A DNA stretch of 55,709 bases from Methylobacterium marchantiae (lineage in GTDB: Bacteria; Pseudomonadota; Alphaproteobacteria; Rhizobiales; Beijerinckiaceae): positions 1 to 55,709 of the forward strand of contig NZ_BPQT01000059.1 in NCBI RefSeq assembly GCF_022179405.1. Direction: 5' to 3'. The notes beneath the pieces were generated by a model, which saw only the letters and a list, made by a program, of their open reading frames with translations, had not been told where the DNA came from and did not search any database. Of this stretch, positions 1-10,425 are shown piece by piece. Position numbers and translations under genes: made by a program. Each line of letters begins with the position of its first letter. The first letter of the stretch is position 1.

Positions 1-60
1 GTTCTGAACGAGACGGACGCGTCGGCTCCCACGAGCCGGCGCGTCCGTCTCGTTCAGAAC
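1..60 (-). terminator. Long inverted repeat after fdsA, probable terminator
   Basis: Bases 1-28 pair with 33-60 around a 4-base loop at 29-32. The outer 21 pairs are perfect and only positions 22/39 fail to match. The structure lies 7 bases past the fdsA stop codon, where a transcript from the formate dehydrogenase genes would end. A T-run would fall outside the window, so intrinsic termination cannot be confirmed. An mRNA-stabilising hairpin is the alternative. Confidence 0.6.
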
Positions 61-67
61 GTCCCGT

Positions 68-2929
68 TCACTCGGCAGCATTCAATTGCGTCGCGATTCT
101 GGTGAGCGAGAAGTCTTCCTCGAAGAACTTCGCCTGCCAGTCCGACGGCCGGTTGGTCCGCCGCACCTGCACCGCCGTCACCTTATACTCGGGGCAGTTG
201 GTGGCCCAGTCCGAGAAGTCAGTGGTGATGACGTTGGCGCCGGTCTTGGCGTGGTGGAAGGTGGTATAGACCACGCCCGGCTGCATGCGCTCCGAGACGA
301 TCGCTTTCAGGGCGATGTCGCCGGAGCGGCTCTCCAGAGCCACCAGATCGCCGTGGACGATGCCGCGCACCTCCGCGTCGAACGGGTGGATCTCCAGCAC
401 GTCCTCCTCGTGCCAGCGCGAGTTCTCCGTGCGGCGGGTCTGAGCGCCGACATTGTACTGCGACAGGATACGGCCGGTGGTGAGGATGAGCGGGAAGCGC
501 GGGCCGGTGCGCTCCTCGGTGGCCACGTATTCGGTGATCATGAACTTGCCGAGGCCGCGCACGAACCGGTCGACGTGCATCATCGGCGTGCCGTTCGGGG
601 CGGCGTCGTTGCACGGCCACTGGATCGAGCCGAGCTCGTCGAGCTTGGCGAAGCTCACGCCCTTGAAGCTCGGGGTGAGCGAGGCGATCTCGTCCATGAT
701 CTCGCTGGGATGCGAGTAGTTCATCGGATAGCCCAGTGCGTTGGAGAGCAGGATCGTGCCCTCCCAGTCACCGTAGCCGGCCAGCGGCGGCATCACCTTG
801 CGCACGCGGCTGATGCGGCGCTCGGCATTGGTGAAGGTGCCGTCCTTCTCGAGGAACGAGGCGCCCGGCAGGAAGACGTGGGCGTATTTCGCGGTCTCGT
901 TGAGGAAGATGTCCTGAACGACGATGCATTCCATCGCCATCAGGCCGGCGGTGACGTGGTGCGTGTCCGGATCCGACTGGGCGATGTCCTCGCCCTGGAT
1001 GTACATGCCCTTGAAGGCGCCATCGACGGCCTCGTCGAGCATGTTGGTGATGCGCAGGCCCGGATCCTTGTCGAGCTGGACACCCCACAGGGATTCGAAG
1101 GTCTCGCGGGTGGCATCGTCCGAGACGTGGCGATAGCCCGGCAGCTCGTGCGGGAACGAGCCCATGTCGCACGAGCCCTGCACGTTGTTCTGGCCGCGCA
1201 GCGGGTTCACGCCGGCACCCAGCATGCCGATATTACCGGTGGCCATGGCGATGTTGGCCATGCCCATGACCATGGTCGAGCCCTGGCTGTGCTCGGTGAC
1301 TCCGAGCCCGTAATAGATGCCCGCGGCCCCGCCGGTGGCGTAGAGACGGGCAGCGCCCCGGATGTCCTCCGGGTTCACGCCGATCTTGTCGGCCTGCGCC
1401 TCGGGCGAGTGACGCTCCTCGGCGATGAATCGGGCCCAGGATTCGAAGTCGCCGAGGTCGCAGCGTTCGCGGACATAGGCTTCGTCGATGAGCCCTTCCG
1501 TGACGATGACATGCGCCATGGCGTTGATGAAGGCGACGTTCGAGCCGGGCTTCAGCGGCAGGTGATAATCGGCCTCGATATGGGGCGACTTCACCAGGTC
1601 GATCTTGCGCGGATCGGCGACGATGAGCTTGGCACCCTCACGCAGACGCTTCTTCATCCGCGAACCGAAGACCGGGTGGCCGTCCGTCGGGTTCGCACCG
1701 ATGACCAGGATCACGTCGGAATGCGCCACCGAGGCGAAGTCCTGCGTGCCGGCGGAGGTGCCGAGCGTCGACATCAGGCCGTAGCCCGTGGGCGAATGGC
1801 AGACGCGGGCGCAGGTATCGACGTTGTTGTTGCCGAAGGCGGCGCGGACCAGCTTCTGGACGAGGTAGGCTTCCTCATTGGTGCAGCGCGAGGAAGTGAT
1901 GCCACCCACCGAATCCTTGCCGTACTTGGCCTGGATGCGCTTGAACTCCGACGCGGCGCGGTCGATGGCGACCTCCCACGACACTTCCTGCCAGGGATCA
2001 GTGATCTTGTCGCGGATCATCGGCTTGGTGATGCGGTCCTTGTGGGTCGCGTAGCCATAGGCGAAGCGGCCCTTGACGCAGCTATGGCCCTCGTTCGCCT
2101 TGCCGTCCTTGTAGGGGACCATGCGGACGATGCGGGTGCCCTGCATCTCGGCCTTGAACGAGCAGCCGACGCCGCAATACGCGCAGGTGGTGACCTCGGA
2201 ATGGTCCGGCTGACCGTGCTCGATGATCGACTTCTCCTGCAACGTCGCCGTCGGGCAGGCCTGAACGCAGGCGCCACAGGACACGCATTCGGAGTTGAAG
2301 AAGTCGGTGGGGCCGGCGGCGACGCGGCTGTCGAAGCCGCGGCCCGAGATCGTCAGGGCGAAGGTGCCCTGCGTCTCCTCGCAGGCGCGGACGCAGCGGT
2401 TGCAGACGATGCACTTCGACGGGTCGTAGGTGAAGTACGGGTTCGACGTGTCCTTGGGAAGGTACTGGTCCGAGGACGGCTTGACGTGGTTGGCGCCGTC
2501 ATAGCCGTAGCGCACGTCGCGCAGGCCGACCGCGCCGGCCATGTCCTGCAACTCGCAATCGCCGTTGGCGGCACAGGTCAGGCAGTCGAGGGGGTGATCG
2601 GAGATGTAGAGCTCCATCACGCCCTTGCGGAGCTTGGCGAGCTTGTCCGTCTGCGTCGAGACCACCATGCCGTTCTCGGCAGGCGTGGTGCAGGAGGCGG
2701 GCGTGCCGCGCCGTCCCTCGATCTCCACGAGGCAGAGGCGGCAGGAGCCGAAGGCTTCGAGGGAATCGGTGGCGCAGAGCTTGGGGATCTGCGTCCCGGC
2801 ATGCATCGCCGCCGCCATCACCGAAGTCCCGGCGGGAACGGTGACGCTCATGCCGTCGATGGTGAGGGTGACGGTCTGCTCGTTCACCCGGATCGGGGTG
2901 CCGTAATCGATCTCTTTGATGAGGGCCAT
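68..2929 (-). CDS. fdsA: NAD-dependent formate dehydrogenase, alpha (catalytic) subunit
   Basis: Catalytic subunit of a cytoplasmic NAD-linked formate dehydrogenase, oxidising formate to CO2 at a molybdenum or tungsten bis-MGD centre. The 953 residues show, in order: a ferredoxin-like [2Fe-2S] domain (C52, C63, C66, C80), a His-ligated NuoG-type cluster (H112, C116, C119, C125), two 4Fe-4S motifs (C173-C183 and C215-C225), a further cluster (C249, C252, C256, C284), then the molybdopterin oxidoreductase domain with the family's Cys-His pair at C377-H378 and a C-terminal dinucleotide-binding domain. The ATG has GGAGG 8 bases upstream. It lies 13 bases after fdsB. It resembles Fdh2A of Methylobacterium and FdsA of Rhodobacter. 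Mo versus W cannot be decided from sequence alone. Confidence 0.95.
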   Translation of the reverse strand: MALIKEIDYGTPIRVNEQTVTLTIDGMSVTVPAGTSVMAAAMHAGTQIPKLCATDSLEAFGSCRLCLVEIEGRRGTPASCTTPAENGMVVSTQTDKLAKLRKGVMELYISDHPLDCLTCAANGDCELQDMAGAVGLRDVRYGYDGANHVKPSSDQYLPKDTSNPYFTYDPSKCIVCNRCVRACEETQGTFALTISGRGFDSRVAAGPTDFFNSECVSCGACVQACPTATLQEKSIIEHGQPDHSEVTTCAYCGVGCSFKAEMQGTRIVRMVPYKDGKANEGHSCVKGRFAYGYATHKDRITKPMIRDKITDPWQEVSWEVAIDRAASEFKRIQAKYGKDSVGGITSSRCTNEEAYLVQKLVRAAFGNNNVDTCARVCHSPTGYGLMSTLGTSAGTQDFASVAHSDVILVIGANPTDGHPVFGSRMKKRLREGAKLIVADPRKIDLVKSPHIEADYHLPLKPGSNVAFINAMAHVIVTEGLIDEAYVRERCDLGDFESWARFIAEERHSPEAQADKIGVNPEDIRGAARLYATGGAAGIYYGLGVTEHSQGSTMVMGMANIAMATGNIGMLGAGVNPLRGQNNVQGSCDMGSFPHELPGYRHVSDDATRETFESLWGVQLDKDPGLRITNMLDEAVDGAFKGMYIQGEDIAQSDPDTHHVTAGLMAMECIVVQDIFLNETAKYAHVFLPGASFLEKDGTFTNAERRISRVRKVMPPLAGYGDWEGTILLSNALGYPMNYSHPSEIMDEIASLTPSFKGVSFAKLDELGSIQWPCNDAAPNGTPMMHVDRFVRGLGKFMITEYVATEERTGPRFPLILTTGRILSQYNVGAQTRRTENSRWHEEDVLEIHPFDAEVRGIVHGDLVALESRSGDIALKAIVSERMQPGVVYTTFHHAKTGANVITTDFSDWATNCPEYKVTAVQVRRTNRPSDWQAKFFEEDFSLTRIATQLNAAE

Positions 2930-2942
2930 GGGTCGCGCCTCC

Positions 2943-4502
2943 TTACTCGGCAGCGACGGACATCGGTCCGCGCTGCTGGAAATCCTCGGGGAAATGGGTG
3001 ATCGCGCTCATCACGGGCATGGGCGTGAGCCCGCCCATGGCGCAGAGCGACCCATCGGTCATGACGTCGCAAAGGTCGGCGACCACGGCGAGATTCTCGG
3101 TCGGCCGGATGCCGGCGATGACCTTGTCCATGGTCTCGACGCCGCGTGTGGCGCCGATCCGGCAGGGGGTGCACTTGCCGCAGGATTCGACGGCGCAGAA
3201 CTCGAAGGCGAAGCGGGCTTGCTTGGCCATGTCCACGGTGTCGTCGAACACCACGATGCCGCCATGGCCGACGAGGCCCTTCTTGGCGGCCATCGCCTCG
3301 TAATCGAGGGGCGTATCGAGGAGATGGTCGGGGAAGTAGGCGCCAAGCGGGCCGCCGACCTGCACCGCGCGGACGGGGCGGCCGCTCTGGGTGCCACCGC
3401 CGAAATCCTCGATGATCTCGCGGAGTGTGATGCCGAAGGCGAACTCGATGAGGCCGCCATGCTTGATGTTGCCGGCGAGCTGGATCGCCAGCGTCCCGAG
3501 CGAGCGTCCCATGCCATAATCGGCATAGGCCTTTGCGCCGTGCTCTAAGATGTAAGGCACGGCGGTGAAGGTCATCACGTTGTTGACCAGCGTCGGCTGA
3601 CCGAGGAAGCCCTTCAGGGCCGGGATCGGCGGCTTGGCGCGGACGATGCCGCGACGGCCCTCGAGGCTCTCCAGCAACGAGGTCTCCTCGCCGCAGATAT
3701 AGGCGCCGGCGCCGAGGCGAACCTCCAGATGGAACGCCTTGCCGGACCCCGCTACGTTCGCGCCGAGATAGCCCGCGGCATTGGCGTTGACGATCGCTTC
3801 CTTCAGCGTGGCGAAAGCCTGCGGATATTCCGAGCGCAGGTAGATGTAGCCGCGCGTGGCACCCGTCGCGATGCCGGCGATGGTCATGCCTTCGATGAGG
3901 TTGAAGGGGTCGCCCTCCATCATCATCCGATCGGCGAAGGTGCCGGAATCTCCCTCGTCGGCATTGCAGACCACGTATTTCTGCTCGGACTTGGCGAGCA
4001 TCACCGTGTTCCACTTGATGCCGGCGGGGAAGCCCGCGCCACCGCGTCCGCGCAGGCCGGAATCGCGGACCTGCTCGACGATGCCGGCGGCATCGAGCTT
4101 CAGCGCGGCTTCGAGGCCGTTATAGCCGCCATGAGCCCGGTAATCGTCGACCGAGACCGGATCGACGACACCGCAGCGATGGAAGGTGAGGCGCTGCTGG
4201 CGGGCGAGATAGGGCATCTCCTCCGGCTTGCCGAGGCGAAGCGCGTGCTCGCCGCCGTTCACGAGGCCGGCATCGAGCAGGCCGTCGACATCGCCGGGAG
4301 TCACCGGGCCGTAGGCGATGCGCCCTTCGGGCGTCGCGACCTCGACCATGGGCTCAAGCCACAGCATCCCGCGCGATCCCGTGCGGACGATGGTGACGTC
4401 GAGGCCGCGCCGCTCGGCACCGGCGAAGATCGCGCGGGCGACGCGGTTGGCGCCGAGGCCGAGGGCGACGGCATCGCGCGGGACATAGATGGTGATGCTC
4501 AC
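2943..4502 (-). CDS. fdsB: Formate dehydrogenase beta subunit (NuoF-like, FMN/NAD)
   Basis: Diaphorase subunit that passes electrons from fdsA to NAD+. The 519 residues comprise an N-terminal thioredoxin-like region (about 1-110), an FMN-binding glycine-rich motif GLRGRGGAGF at 149-158, the NADH-site sequence AYICGEETSLLESLEG, and a C-terminal 4Fe-4S site (C441, C444, C447 and C487). It starts with GTG, and that GTG overlaps the fdsG stop as GTGA, so the two are translationally coupled. Domain order is that of NuoF and FdsB. Together with FdsG it forms the NADH-reacting module of the complex. It is expected to be expressed with fdsG and fdsA. Confidence 0.95.
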   Translation of the reverse strand: MSITIYVPRDAVALGLGANRVARAIFAGAERRGLDVTIVRTGSRGMLWLEPMVEVATPEGRIAYGPVTPGDVDGLLDAGLVNGGEHALRLGKPEEMPYLARQQRLTFHRCGVVDPVSVDDYRAHGGYNGLEAALKLDAAGIVEQVRDSGLRGRGGAGFPAGIKWNTVMLAKSEQKYVVCNADEGDSGTFADRMMMEGDPFNLIEGMTIAGIATGATRGYIYLRSEYPQAFATLKEAIVNANAAGYLGANVAGSGKAFHLEVRLGAGAYICGEETSLLESLEGRRGIVRAKPPIPALKGFLGQPTLVNNVMTFTAVPYILEHGAKAYADYGMGRSLGTLAIQLAGNIKHGGLIEFAFGITLREIIEDFGGGTQSGRPVRAVQVGGPLGAYFPDHLLDTPLDYEAMAAKKGLVGHGGIVVFDDTVDMAKQARFAFEFCAVESCGKCTPCRIGATRGVETMDKVIAGIRPTENLAVVADLCDVMTDGSLCAMGGLTPMPVMSAITHFPEDFQQRGPMSVAAE

Positions 4503-4972
4503 GACTTCATCTCCGTGAGGGCCGATTCCAGCGAATCCGCGGTGAGGCGCGCGAGCGGCTCGTCATCGACCAGCGCGCCCGGACCGTTGGCACAGAGGCC
4601 TAGGCAGTAGACTGGTTCCACGGTGATCTGACCATCGGGAGTGGTCCCGTGCCAATCGATGCCGAGGCGGGCGAGGATGTCGGCGTGGAGGGCGTCGGAG
4701 CCCATGGCCTGGCAGGCTTCGGCGCGGCACAGCTTCACCTGGTGACGCCCCGAGGGAGCGCGGCGGAAGTCGTGGTAGAATGTGATGCAGCCGTGGACCT
4801 CGGCGCGGGACAGGTTCAGCGCATCCGCGATCAGCGGGACGGCCCCCTCGTCGACATAGCCGAAGGTCTCCTGCAAGGCGTGGAGAATGGGGAGCGTGGC
4901 GCCTTCGAGATGCGTATGGTCGGCGATGATGCCGGCCGCCCGCTGCGCGCTCCAGGGCTCGTGCTGCAGCAT
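4499..4972 (-). CDS. fdsG: Formate dehydrogenase gamma subunit (NuoE-like)
   Basis: Small thioredoxin-fold [2Fe-2S] subunit of the NAD-linked formate dehydrogenase, related to NuoE of complex I. The four cluster ligands are visible as C82, C87, C123 and C127, in the pattern C-x4-C then C-x3-C. The 157-residue length is normal for FdsG. The N-terminal half is the helical NuoE domain, with a YVDEGAVPLIADAL-type segment. It is the first gene of the fdsGBA set, and its stop overlaps the fdsB start. The ATG at 4970-4972 has no strong Shine-Dalgarno. A 165-base AT-rich intergenic region upstream probably carries the operon promoter. Confidence 0.93.
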   Translation of the reverse strand: MLQHEPWSAQRAAGIIADHTHLEGATLPILHALQETFGYVDEGAVPLIADALNLSRAEVHGCITFYHDFRRAPSGRHQVKLCRAEACQAMGSDALHADILARLGIDWHGTTPDGQITVEPVYCLGLCANGPGALVDDEPLARLTADSLESALTEMKS

Positions 4973-5137
4973 TGTTCCTACCCAGGTAAACTTGTTGTGG
5001 TTCCAAGGTGGTATATCTCCGACCCTGAATCAATCGCGCGGTTCGGTCGATCGACAATGCTTTTTTGTTATAATTCTATTGTGCACTGCAAAAACACAGC
5101 GTGACTGCCGAGCCGGGGAAAAGGTTGAGCTGCTGAG
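4973..5137 (-). promoter_or_regulatory. Candidate fds promoter region with LysR-type box
   Basis: This intergenic stretch is markedly richer in A+T than its surroundings, especially 5060-5100. It contains TTG-N7-CAA at 5079-5091 (TTGTGCACTGCAA), which fits the T-N11-A dyad of LysR-type regulator sites, and it sits directly between the LysR gene and fdsG. A minus-strand TATAAC (complement of 5067-5072) could be a -10 element, but I see no convincing -35 at the right spacing. The transcription start is not determined. Confidence 0.45.
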
Positions 5138-6046
5138 TTAAAGCGAGGCTATATCATCGGCGACGGTGGGGGCGATCGCCTGCGCCTCGACGATGAGGGC
5201 CGCGCAGAGAGGCGTCATCGGGTCCCGCTCCGGCACAACGAGCCCGATCATATGGCTGACGTCGGGCTCCCCGATCGGGACCGAGCGCACGCGCTCGCTC
5301 AGGCGGAAGCTGTCGGCGAGGACGGCCGGCATCACGCTCGCCCATTTCGCCGTGCGGACGTGGGTGAGCAGCACGATCATCGAATTCGACTGCAGCAGCG
5401 GCGCGGCATCCCGGCCGGCATTATGGAGATGACCGTCGATGATGCGACGGTTCTGCATGTCCGGCGTGAGGAGGCAGAGCGGCAAGCGACCGACCTCCTC
5501 CCAGCTCACCGAATCCCTCATGCCGTAGACGCCGTCGATGGCGGTGAGCAGGCGGTAGCGCTCGCGGTAGAGCGGCACCGCGATGACCTTCCCCAGGGGC
5601 TCGTTCTCGAGATAGGTGATGCCGGCATCGATCTCGTGATCGGCGATCAGCCGACCGATCTCGCCCGACGTGGTCGACTGGACGGAGAAACGCACGTCCG
5701 GATGGCGGGCGCGGAACGGCGTGGTCAGCGAGGCGACGATCGGCGTGGCGGTGGGAACCGCGGCGAGGCGGAGGGTGCCGGACAATCCCCGGCGCAGGCT
5801 GGCGACCTCTTCGCGCATGGCGCGCGCGTCGCCGACGATTCTTCGGGCCCAATCGAGGACGCGCTCGCCCTCCGGTGTGAAGCCCTGGAAACGGGATCCT
5901 CGCTCCACGAGGAGCACGCCGAGGCGTTCTTCGAGCTGCTTCACCCCGGCCGAGAGCGTTTGTTGAGAAACGTTGCAGAATTGCGCCGCCCGGCCGAAAT
6001 GCCGCTCCCGCGCCAGGGCGAGGAGAAATTCGAGACGCTCGATCAC
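5138..6046 (-). CDS. LysR family transcriptional regulator, likely of the fds operon
   Basis: A 302-residue LysR-type regulator. Residues 1-60 are the winged helix-turn-helix (start MIERLEFLLALARERHFGRA, then SQQTLSAGVKQLEERLG), followed by a two-lobed effector-binding domain. It starts at GTG (6044-6046), since no in-frame ATG lies just upstream, and a GGATGAGG stretch precedes it. It lies immediately upstream of fdsG in the same orientation, and related formate dehydrogenase operons are associated with a LysR regulator (FdsR in Cupriavidus). I therefore infer that it controls fdsGBA, but the effector is not known from sequence. Same-strand placement is less common than the divergent layout typical of this family. 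Confidence 0.88.
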   Translation of the reverse strand: MIERLEFLLALARERHFGRAAQFCNVSQQTLSAGVKQLEERLGVLLVERGSRFQGFTPEGERVLDWARRIVGDARAMREEVASLRRGLSGTLRLAAVPTATPIVASLTTPFRARHPDVRFSVQSTTSGEIGRLIADHEIDAGITYLENEPLGKVIAVPLYRERYRLLTAIDGVYGMRDSVSWEEVGRLPLCLLTPDMQNRRIIDGHLHNAGRDAAPLLQSNSMIVLLTHVRTAKWASVMPAVLADSFRLSERVRSVPIGEPDVSHMIGLVVPERDPMTPLCAALIVEAQAIAPTVADDIASL

Positions 6047-6477
6047 CGGCGCGACCTCATCCTATCCATCCCGAACCCCAGTTCTTCTGCGACAGGCTCC
6101 CGCGCCGATGACGCCGGGCAAGGTCCTCTCCATAGCGTCAGCGGCGATATACTGGCGAGCCGCAAGGCATCGAAGAAGCCCACGACGCAAATTTAAGTTC
6201 AGAGCCGGGAAAATTCACTTTGAGGCCTCTCGGCGACGTGGCTTTCGAAGCGCCTCCACTACGGGGAAAGGCGCATCCATGCGACGCTGTTGCGGTTGCG
6301 CCTTCGCCGTCCTTGTGGTCTGAACCGGCAATGGCGGCCCGGATTTCAAGCCCGAGGCCTGCCTTTCCCGTTGAGCAAGGCCTTGACCCTTCGAGCAAGG
6401 GCTTGCGCGCCACGACAAAAGTCGCAAGACGCTGCGGGACGATTCAGAACGATACTAAGGGGAGCCACGAGAGGCAC
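6047..6477. other. Intergenic region upstream of coxB
   Basis: This 431-base stretch separates the divergent lysR and coxB genes and should carry promoters for both. Reading frames here look non-coding. It holds two 13-base direct repeats differing at one base, GAGCAAGGCCTTG at 6373-6385 and GAGCAAGGGCTTG at 6393-6405, exactly 20 bases apart. A TTGACC lies at 6383-6388 between them. The coxB ribosome binding region is the AAGGGGAG stretch ending near 6464. Confidence 0.5.
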
Positions 6478-7329
6478 ATGCGGACCACGCAGGCGCAACA
6501 CCGGTCATCATGGGGACTTGCTGCGGGCGCTCTCGCTGCGCTCGGCACCACCCTCGTTTCCTCCGCTGCGATGGCAGCCGGCATCGGCCAGCCCGAGCCG
6601 TGGCAGATGGATCGTCAGGTCGCCGTCACCGAGAACGCGCGGGACATCCACACGTTCGAGCAGGGGATGCACTGGCTCTCCTTCGGCATCTCGGCCTTCG
6701 TGCTGGGCCTGATCGTCTATTGCATCTTCAAGTTCAATGCGAAGGCGAACCCGGTTCCGTCGAAGACCACGCACAACACCATGATCGAAGTGGCCTGGAC
6801 GATCGTTCCGGTGCTGATCCTGGTGGCCGTCGCCATCCCCTCGTTCCGCCTGCTGCGCACCCAGCTCTCCGATCCGAAGGCCGACGTCATCGTCAAGGTG
6901 ATCGGCCATGCCTGGTATTGGTCCTACGAGTACCCGGCCGTGGAGAATGGCGGCGGCTTCACCTTCGACGCCAACATCGACGAGGAGAAGCAGCCCAAGC
7001 TGCTCGGCACGGACAACGACATGGTCGTTCCGGTCAACAAGATCGTGAAGATCCAGGTGACAGCGGCCGACGTCTTGCATTCCTGGGCGATGCCGTCCTT
7101 CGGCTTCAAGATCGATGCGATCCCCGGCCGCCTGAACCAGTTCTGGTTCAAGGCCGAGCGTGAAGGCACCTATCACGGCCAGTGCTCGGAGCTCTGCGGC
7201 GCTCGCCACGCCTACATGCCGATCACCGTGCAGGTCGTGAGTGAAGAGGCCTACGCGGCCTGGCTCGCCGAGGGGAAGACCAAGTTCGCCCGCCTCGACG
7301 ACGGTTCCAAGTTCGCGCAAGCCAAGTAG
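6478..7329 (+). CDS. coxB: Cytochrome c oxidase subunit II (aa3 type)
   Basis: Subunit II accepts electrons from cytochrome c through the binuclear CuA centre. From the ATG at 6478 the protein has 283 residues: a signal peptide ending near A33 (VSSAAMA then AGIG), two transmembrane helices (about 66-86 and 105-122), and the periplasmic cupredoxin domain. CuA ligands are visible as H201, C236, E238, C240, H244 and M247. The frame is open upstream to 6220, but 6478 is preferred because it gives a clean signal peptide and is preceded by a purine-rich stretch. It heads the cox gene cluster, with coxA 109 bases downstream. No fused cytochrome c domain is present. Confidence 0.95.
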   Translation: MRTTQAQHRSSWGLAAGALAALGTTLVSSAAMAAGIGQPEPWQMDRQVAVTENARDIHTFEQGMHWLSFGISAFVLGLIVYCIFKFNAKANPVPSKTTHNTMIEVAWTIVPVLILVAVAIPSFRLLRTQLSDPKADVIVKVIGHAWYWSYEYPAVENGGGFTFDANIDEEKQPKLLGTDNDMVVPVNKIVKIQVTAADVLHSWAMPSFGFKIDAIPGRLNQFWFKAEREGTYHGQCSELCGARHAYMPITVQVVSEEAYAAWLAEGKTKFARLDDGSKFAQAK

Positions 7330-7423
7330 AGGCTTTTGCCGACGCCGCCTGACGGCATCGGCCGGACCGGATCCCTCGACGGGTCCGCTCCATTCGCAAA
7401 TCGAGAGATTTAGAGAAACCTGA

Positions 7424-9067
<1,644 letters not shown>

Positions 9068-9118
9068 AACCGCGGTCGCTCAGAAAATTGCGATCGGTCT
9101 AGAACGACACTAGGGATT

Positions 9119-9150
9119 GCGAGGATCGCGTGAGCGGTCCTCGCTCTTTA
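9119..9150 (+). terminator. Weak hairpin after coxA
   Basis: Arms GCGAGGA (9119-9125) and TCCTCGC (9138-9144) pair perfectly across a 12-base loop and are followed by TCTTTA. It sits 51 bases after the coxA stop. It could partly terminate coxBA transcripts and so set subunit genes apart from assembly genes. The T-run is poor, so attenuation rather than full termination is more likely. Confidence 0.4.
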
Positions 9151-9247
9151 CCGGATGCCTCTCCAGCGGAGGGACATCCCGCAAAGGGCGGCGCCAGAGA
9201 CGGCGCGATCCGAACCCCGGCCATACCGACAACAACATCGGGTACCC

Positions 9248-10210
9248 ATGACGAGCCTGTCGAACAGCGTCTCCGCTGGCGCCGAGCCGCAAGATTTCGC
9301 GCCGACCCCGATGATGGTCGGCGGTGAGGTCGCGGATTTCTTCGCACTCCTGAAGCCACGCGTGATGGTGCTGGTGATCTTCACCGCCCTCGTCGGCATG
9401 GTGGTCTCGCACGTCCACATCCAGCCCGTCGTCGGCGTGATCTCGCTCCTGATGATCGCGGTAGGCGCCGGCGCCTCGGGCTGCCTCAACATGTGGTGGG
9501 ATGCCGATATCGACGCTGTCATGACTCGCACCGCGACCCGCCCGATTCCCGGCGGCCGCATCCAGCCCGGCGAGGCCCTCGCCTTCGGCATCGTCCTCTC
9601 TGTCGGCTCGGTCCTCGTGCTCGGCCTCGCCTCGAACTGGCTTGCCGCCTCGCTGCTGGCCTTCACGATCGTCTTCTACGCGGTCGTCTATTCCATGTGG
9701 CTGAAGCGGGCGACACCGCAGAACATCGTCATCGGCGGTGCGGCCGGCGCCCTCCCCCCAATGATCGGCCAGGCCGCCGTCTCGGGATCGGTTGGCATCG
9801 AATCGATCGTCCTGTTCCTGATCATCTTCATCTGGACGCCGCCGCATTTCTGGGCGCTCGCCCTGATCAAGGCCGGTGAATACGCGAAAGCCGGCATCCC
9901 GATGATGCCGAACGTCGCCGGGCCGCAATCCACCCGCCGCCAGATCATCTACTATTCGATCGTGCTCTTCCCCGTGGGCCTCGCCCCGGTCTTCCTCGGC
10001 TTCGGCGGCTGGCTCTACGGCGTCACCGCCCTCCTCGGCGGTCTCGGGATGCTGGCCTTCAGCGTCCACGTCTTCCGCAACCGCGAGGGCGAGGCGGAGC
10101 GCAAGGCCGCTCTCGGCATGTTCGGCTTTTCGATCCTCTATCTGTTCCTGCTGTTCTCCGCGGTTCTCGCCGAGCAGGGGCTCGGCCTGTTCCGCCCGGT
10201 GATGGCATGA
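9248..10210 (+). CDS. ctaB: Protoheme IX farnesyltransferase (heme O synthase)
   Basis: UbiA-family membrane prenyltransferase that adds a farnesyl group to heme b, giving heme O, the precursor of the heme a used by the neighbouring oxidase. The 320-residue protein has the conserved aspartate-rich motif [15 protein letters not shown] near residue 80 and several further transmembrane helices. The segment [11 protein letters not shown] is characteristic of CtaB. The frame is open to 9155, but ATG 9248 gives the usual family N-terminus. The stop overlaps the next small gene as ATGA, so the two are coupled. Confidence 0.95.
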   Translation: MTSLSNSVSAGAEPQDFAPTPMMVGGEVADFFALLKPRVMVLVIFTALVGMVVSHVHIQPVVGVISLLMIAVGAGASGCLNMWWDADIDAVMTRTATRPIPGGRIQPGEALAFGIVLSVGSVLVLGLASNWLAASLLAFTIVFYAVVYSMWLKRATPQNIVIGGAAGALPPMIGQAAVSGSVGIESIVLFLIIFIWTPPHFWALALIKAGEYAKAGIPMMPNVAGPQSTRRQIIYYSIVLFPVGLAPVFLGFGGWLYGVTALLGGLGMLAFSVHVFRNREGEAERKAALGMFGFSILYLFLLFSAVLAEQGLGLFRPVMA

Positions 10211-10380
10211 CCTCCCTCCCGGACAAATCTCCGCCGCCGAGGCGGCTGACGCCGGAGGAGCAGCAGCGCCAGCGCAAGCGCTCCATCGCGATCGCGGCTG
10301 TTCTCTTCGCTCTGGTGACCATCTTCTACGTCCTGACCATCGCCAAGCTCGGACCGCAGATCCTCAACCGCCCCCTGTGA
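10207..10380 (+). CDS. Small single-pass membrane protein of the cox cluster (CoxF-like)
   Basis: A 57-residue protein beginning at the ATG that overlaps the ctaB stop by 4 bases. It has a charged, proline-rich N-terminus (about 1-25, including EEQQRQRKR), one transmembrane helix (about 26-46) and a short C-terminus. Small proteins of this kind sit between ctaB and ctaG in many alphaproteobacterial cox operons and are annotated CoxF or hypothetical; they are thought to act in oxidase assembly. The assignment rests on position, size and topology rather than a strong motif. Confidence 0.8.
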   Translation: MTSLPDKSPPPRRLTPEEQQRQRKRSIAIAAVLFALVTIFYVLTIAKLGPQILNRPL

Positions 10381-10425
10381 CGTTGCCGGACCGGACGGTC
10401 CGGCACGGACAAGTCGGAAGTCATC

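Noticed and set aside
86-3001. A 971-codon open frame on the plus strand opposite fdsA
   Set aside because: It is the mirror of a real GC-rich gene; its product is low-complexity and rich in Arg, Val, Gly and Asp, with no recognisable domain, while fdsA has complete cofactor motifs.
6220-6477. Extending coxB upstream to an ATG at 6220
   Set aside because: The added 86 residues would bury the signal peptide and have no similarity to subunit II; ATG 6478 gives the normal protein.
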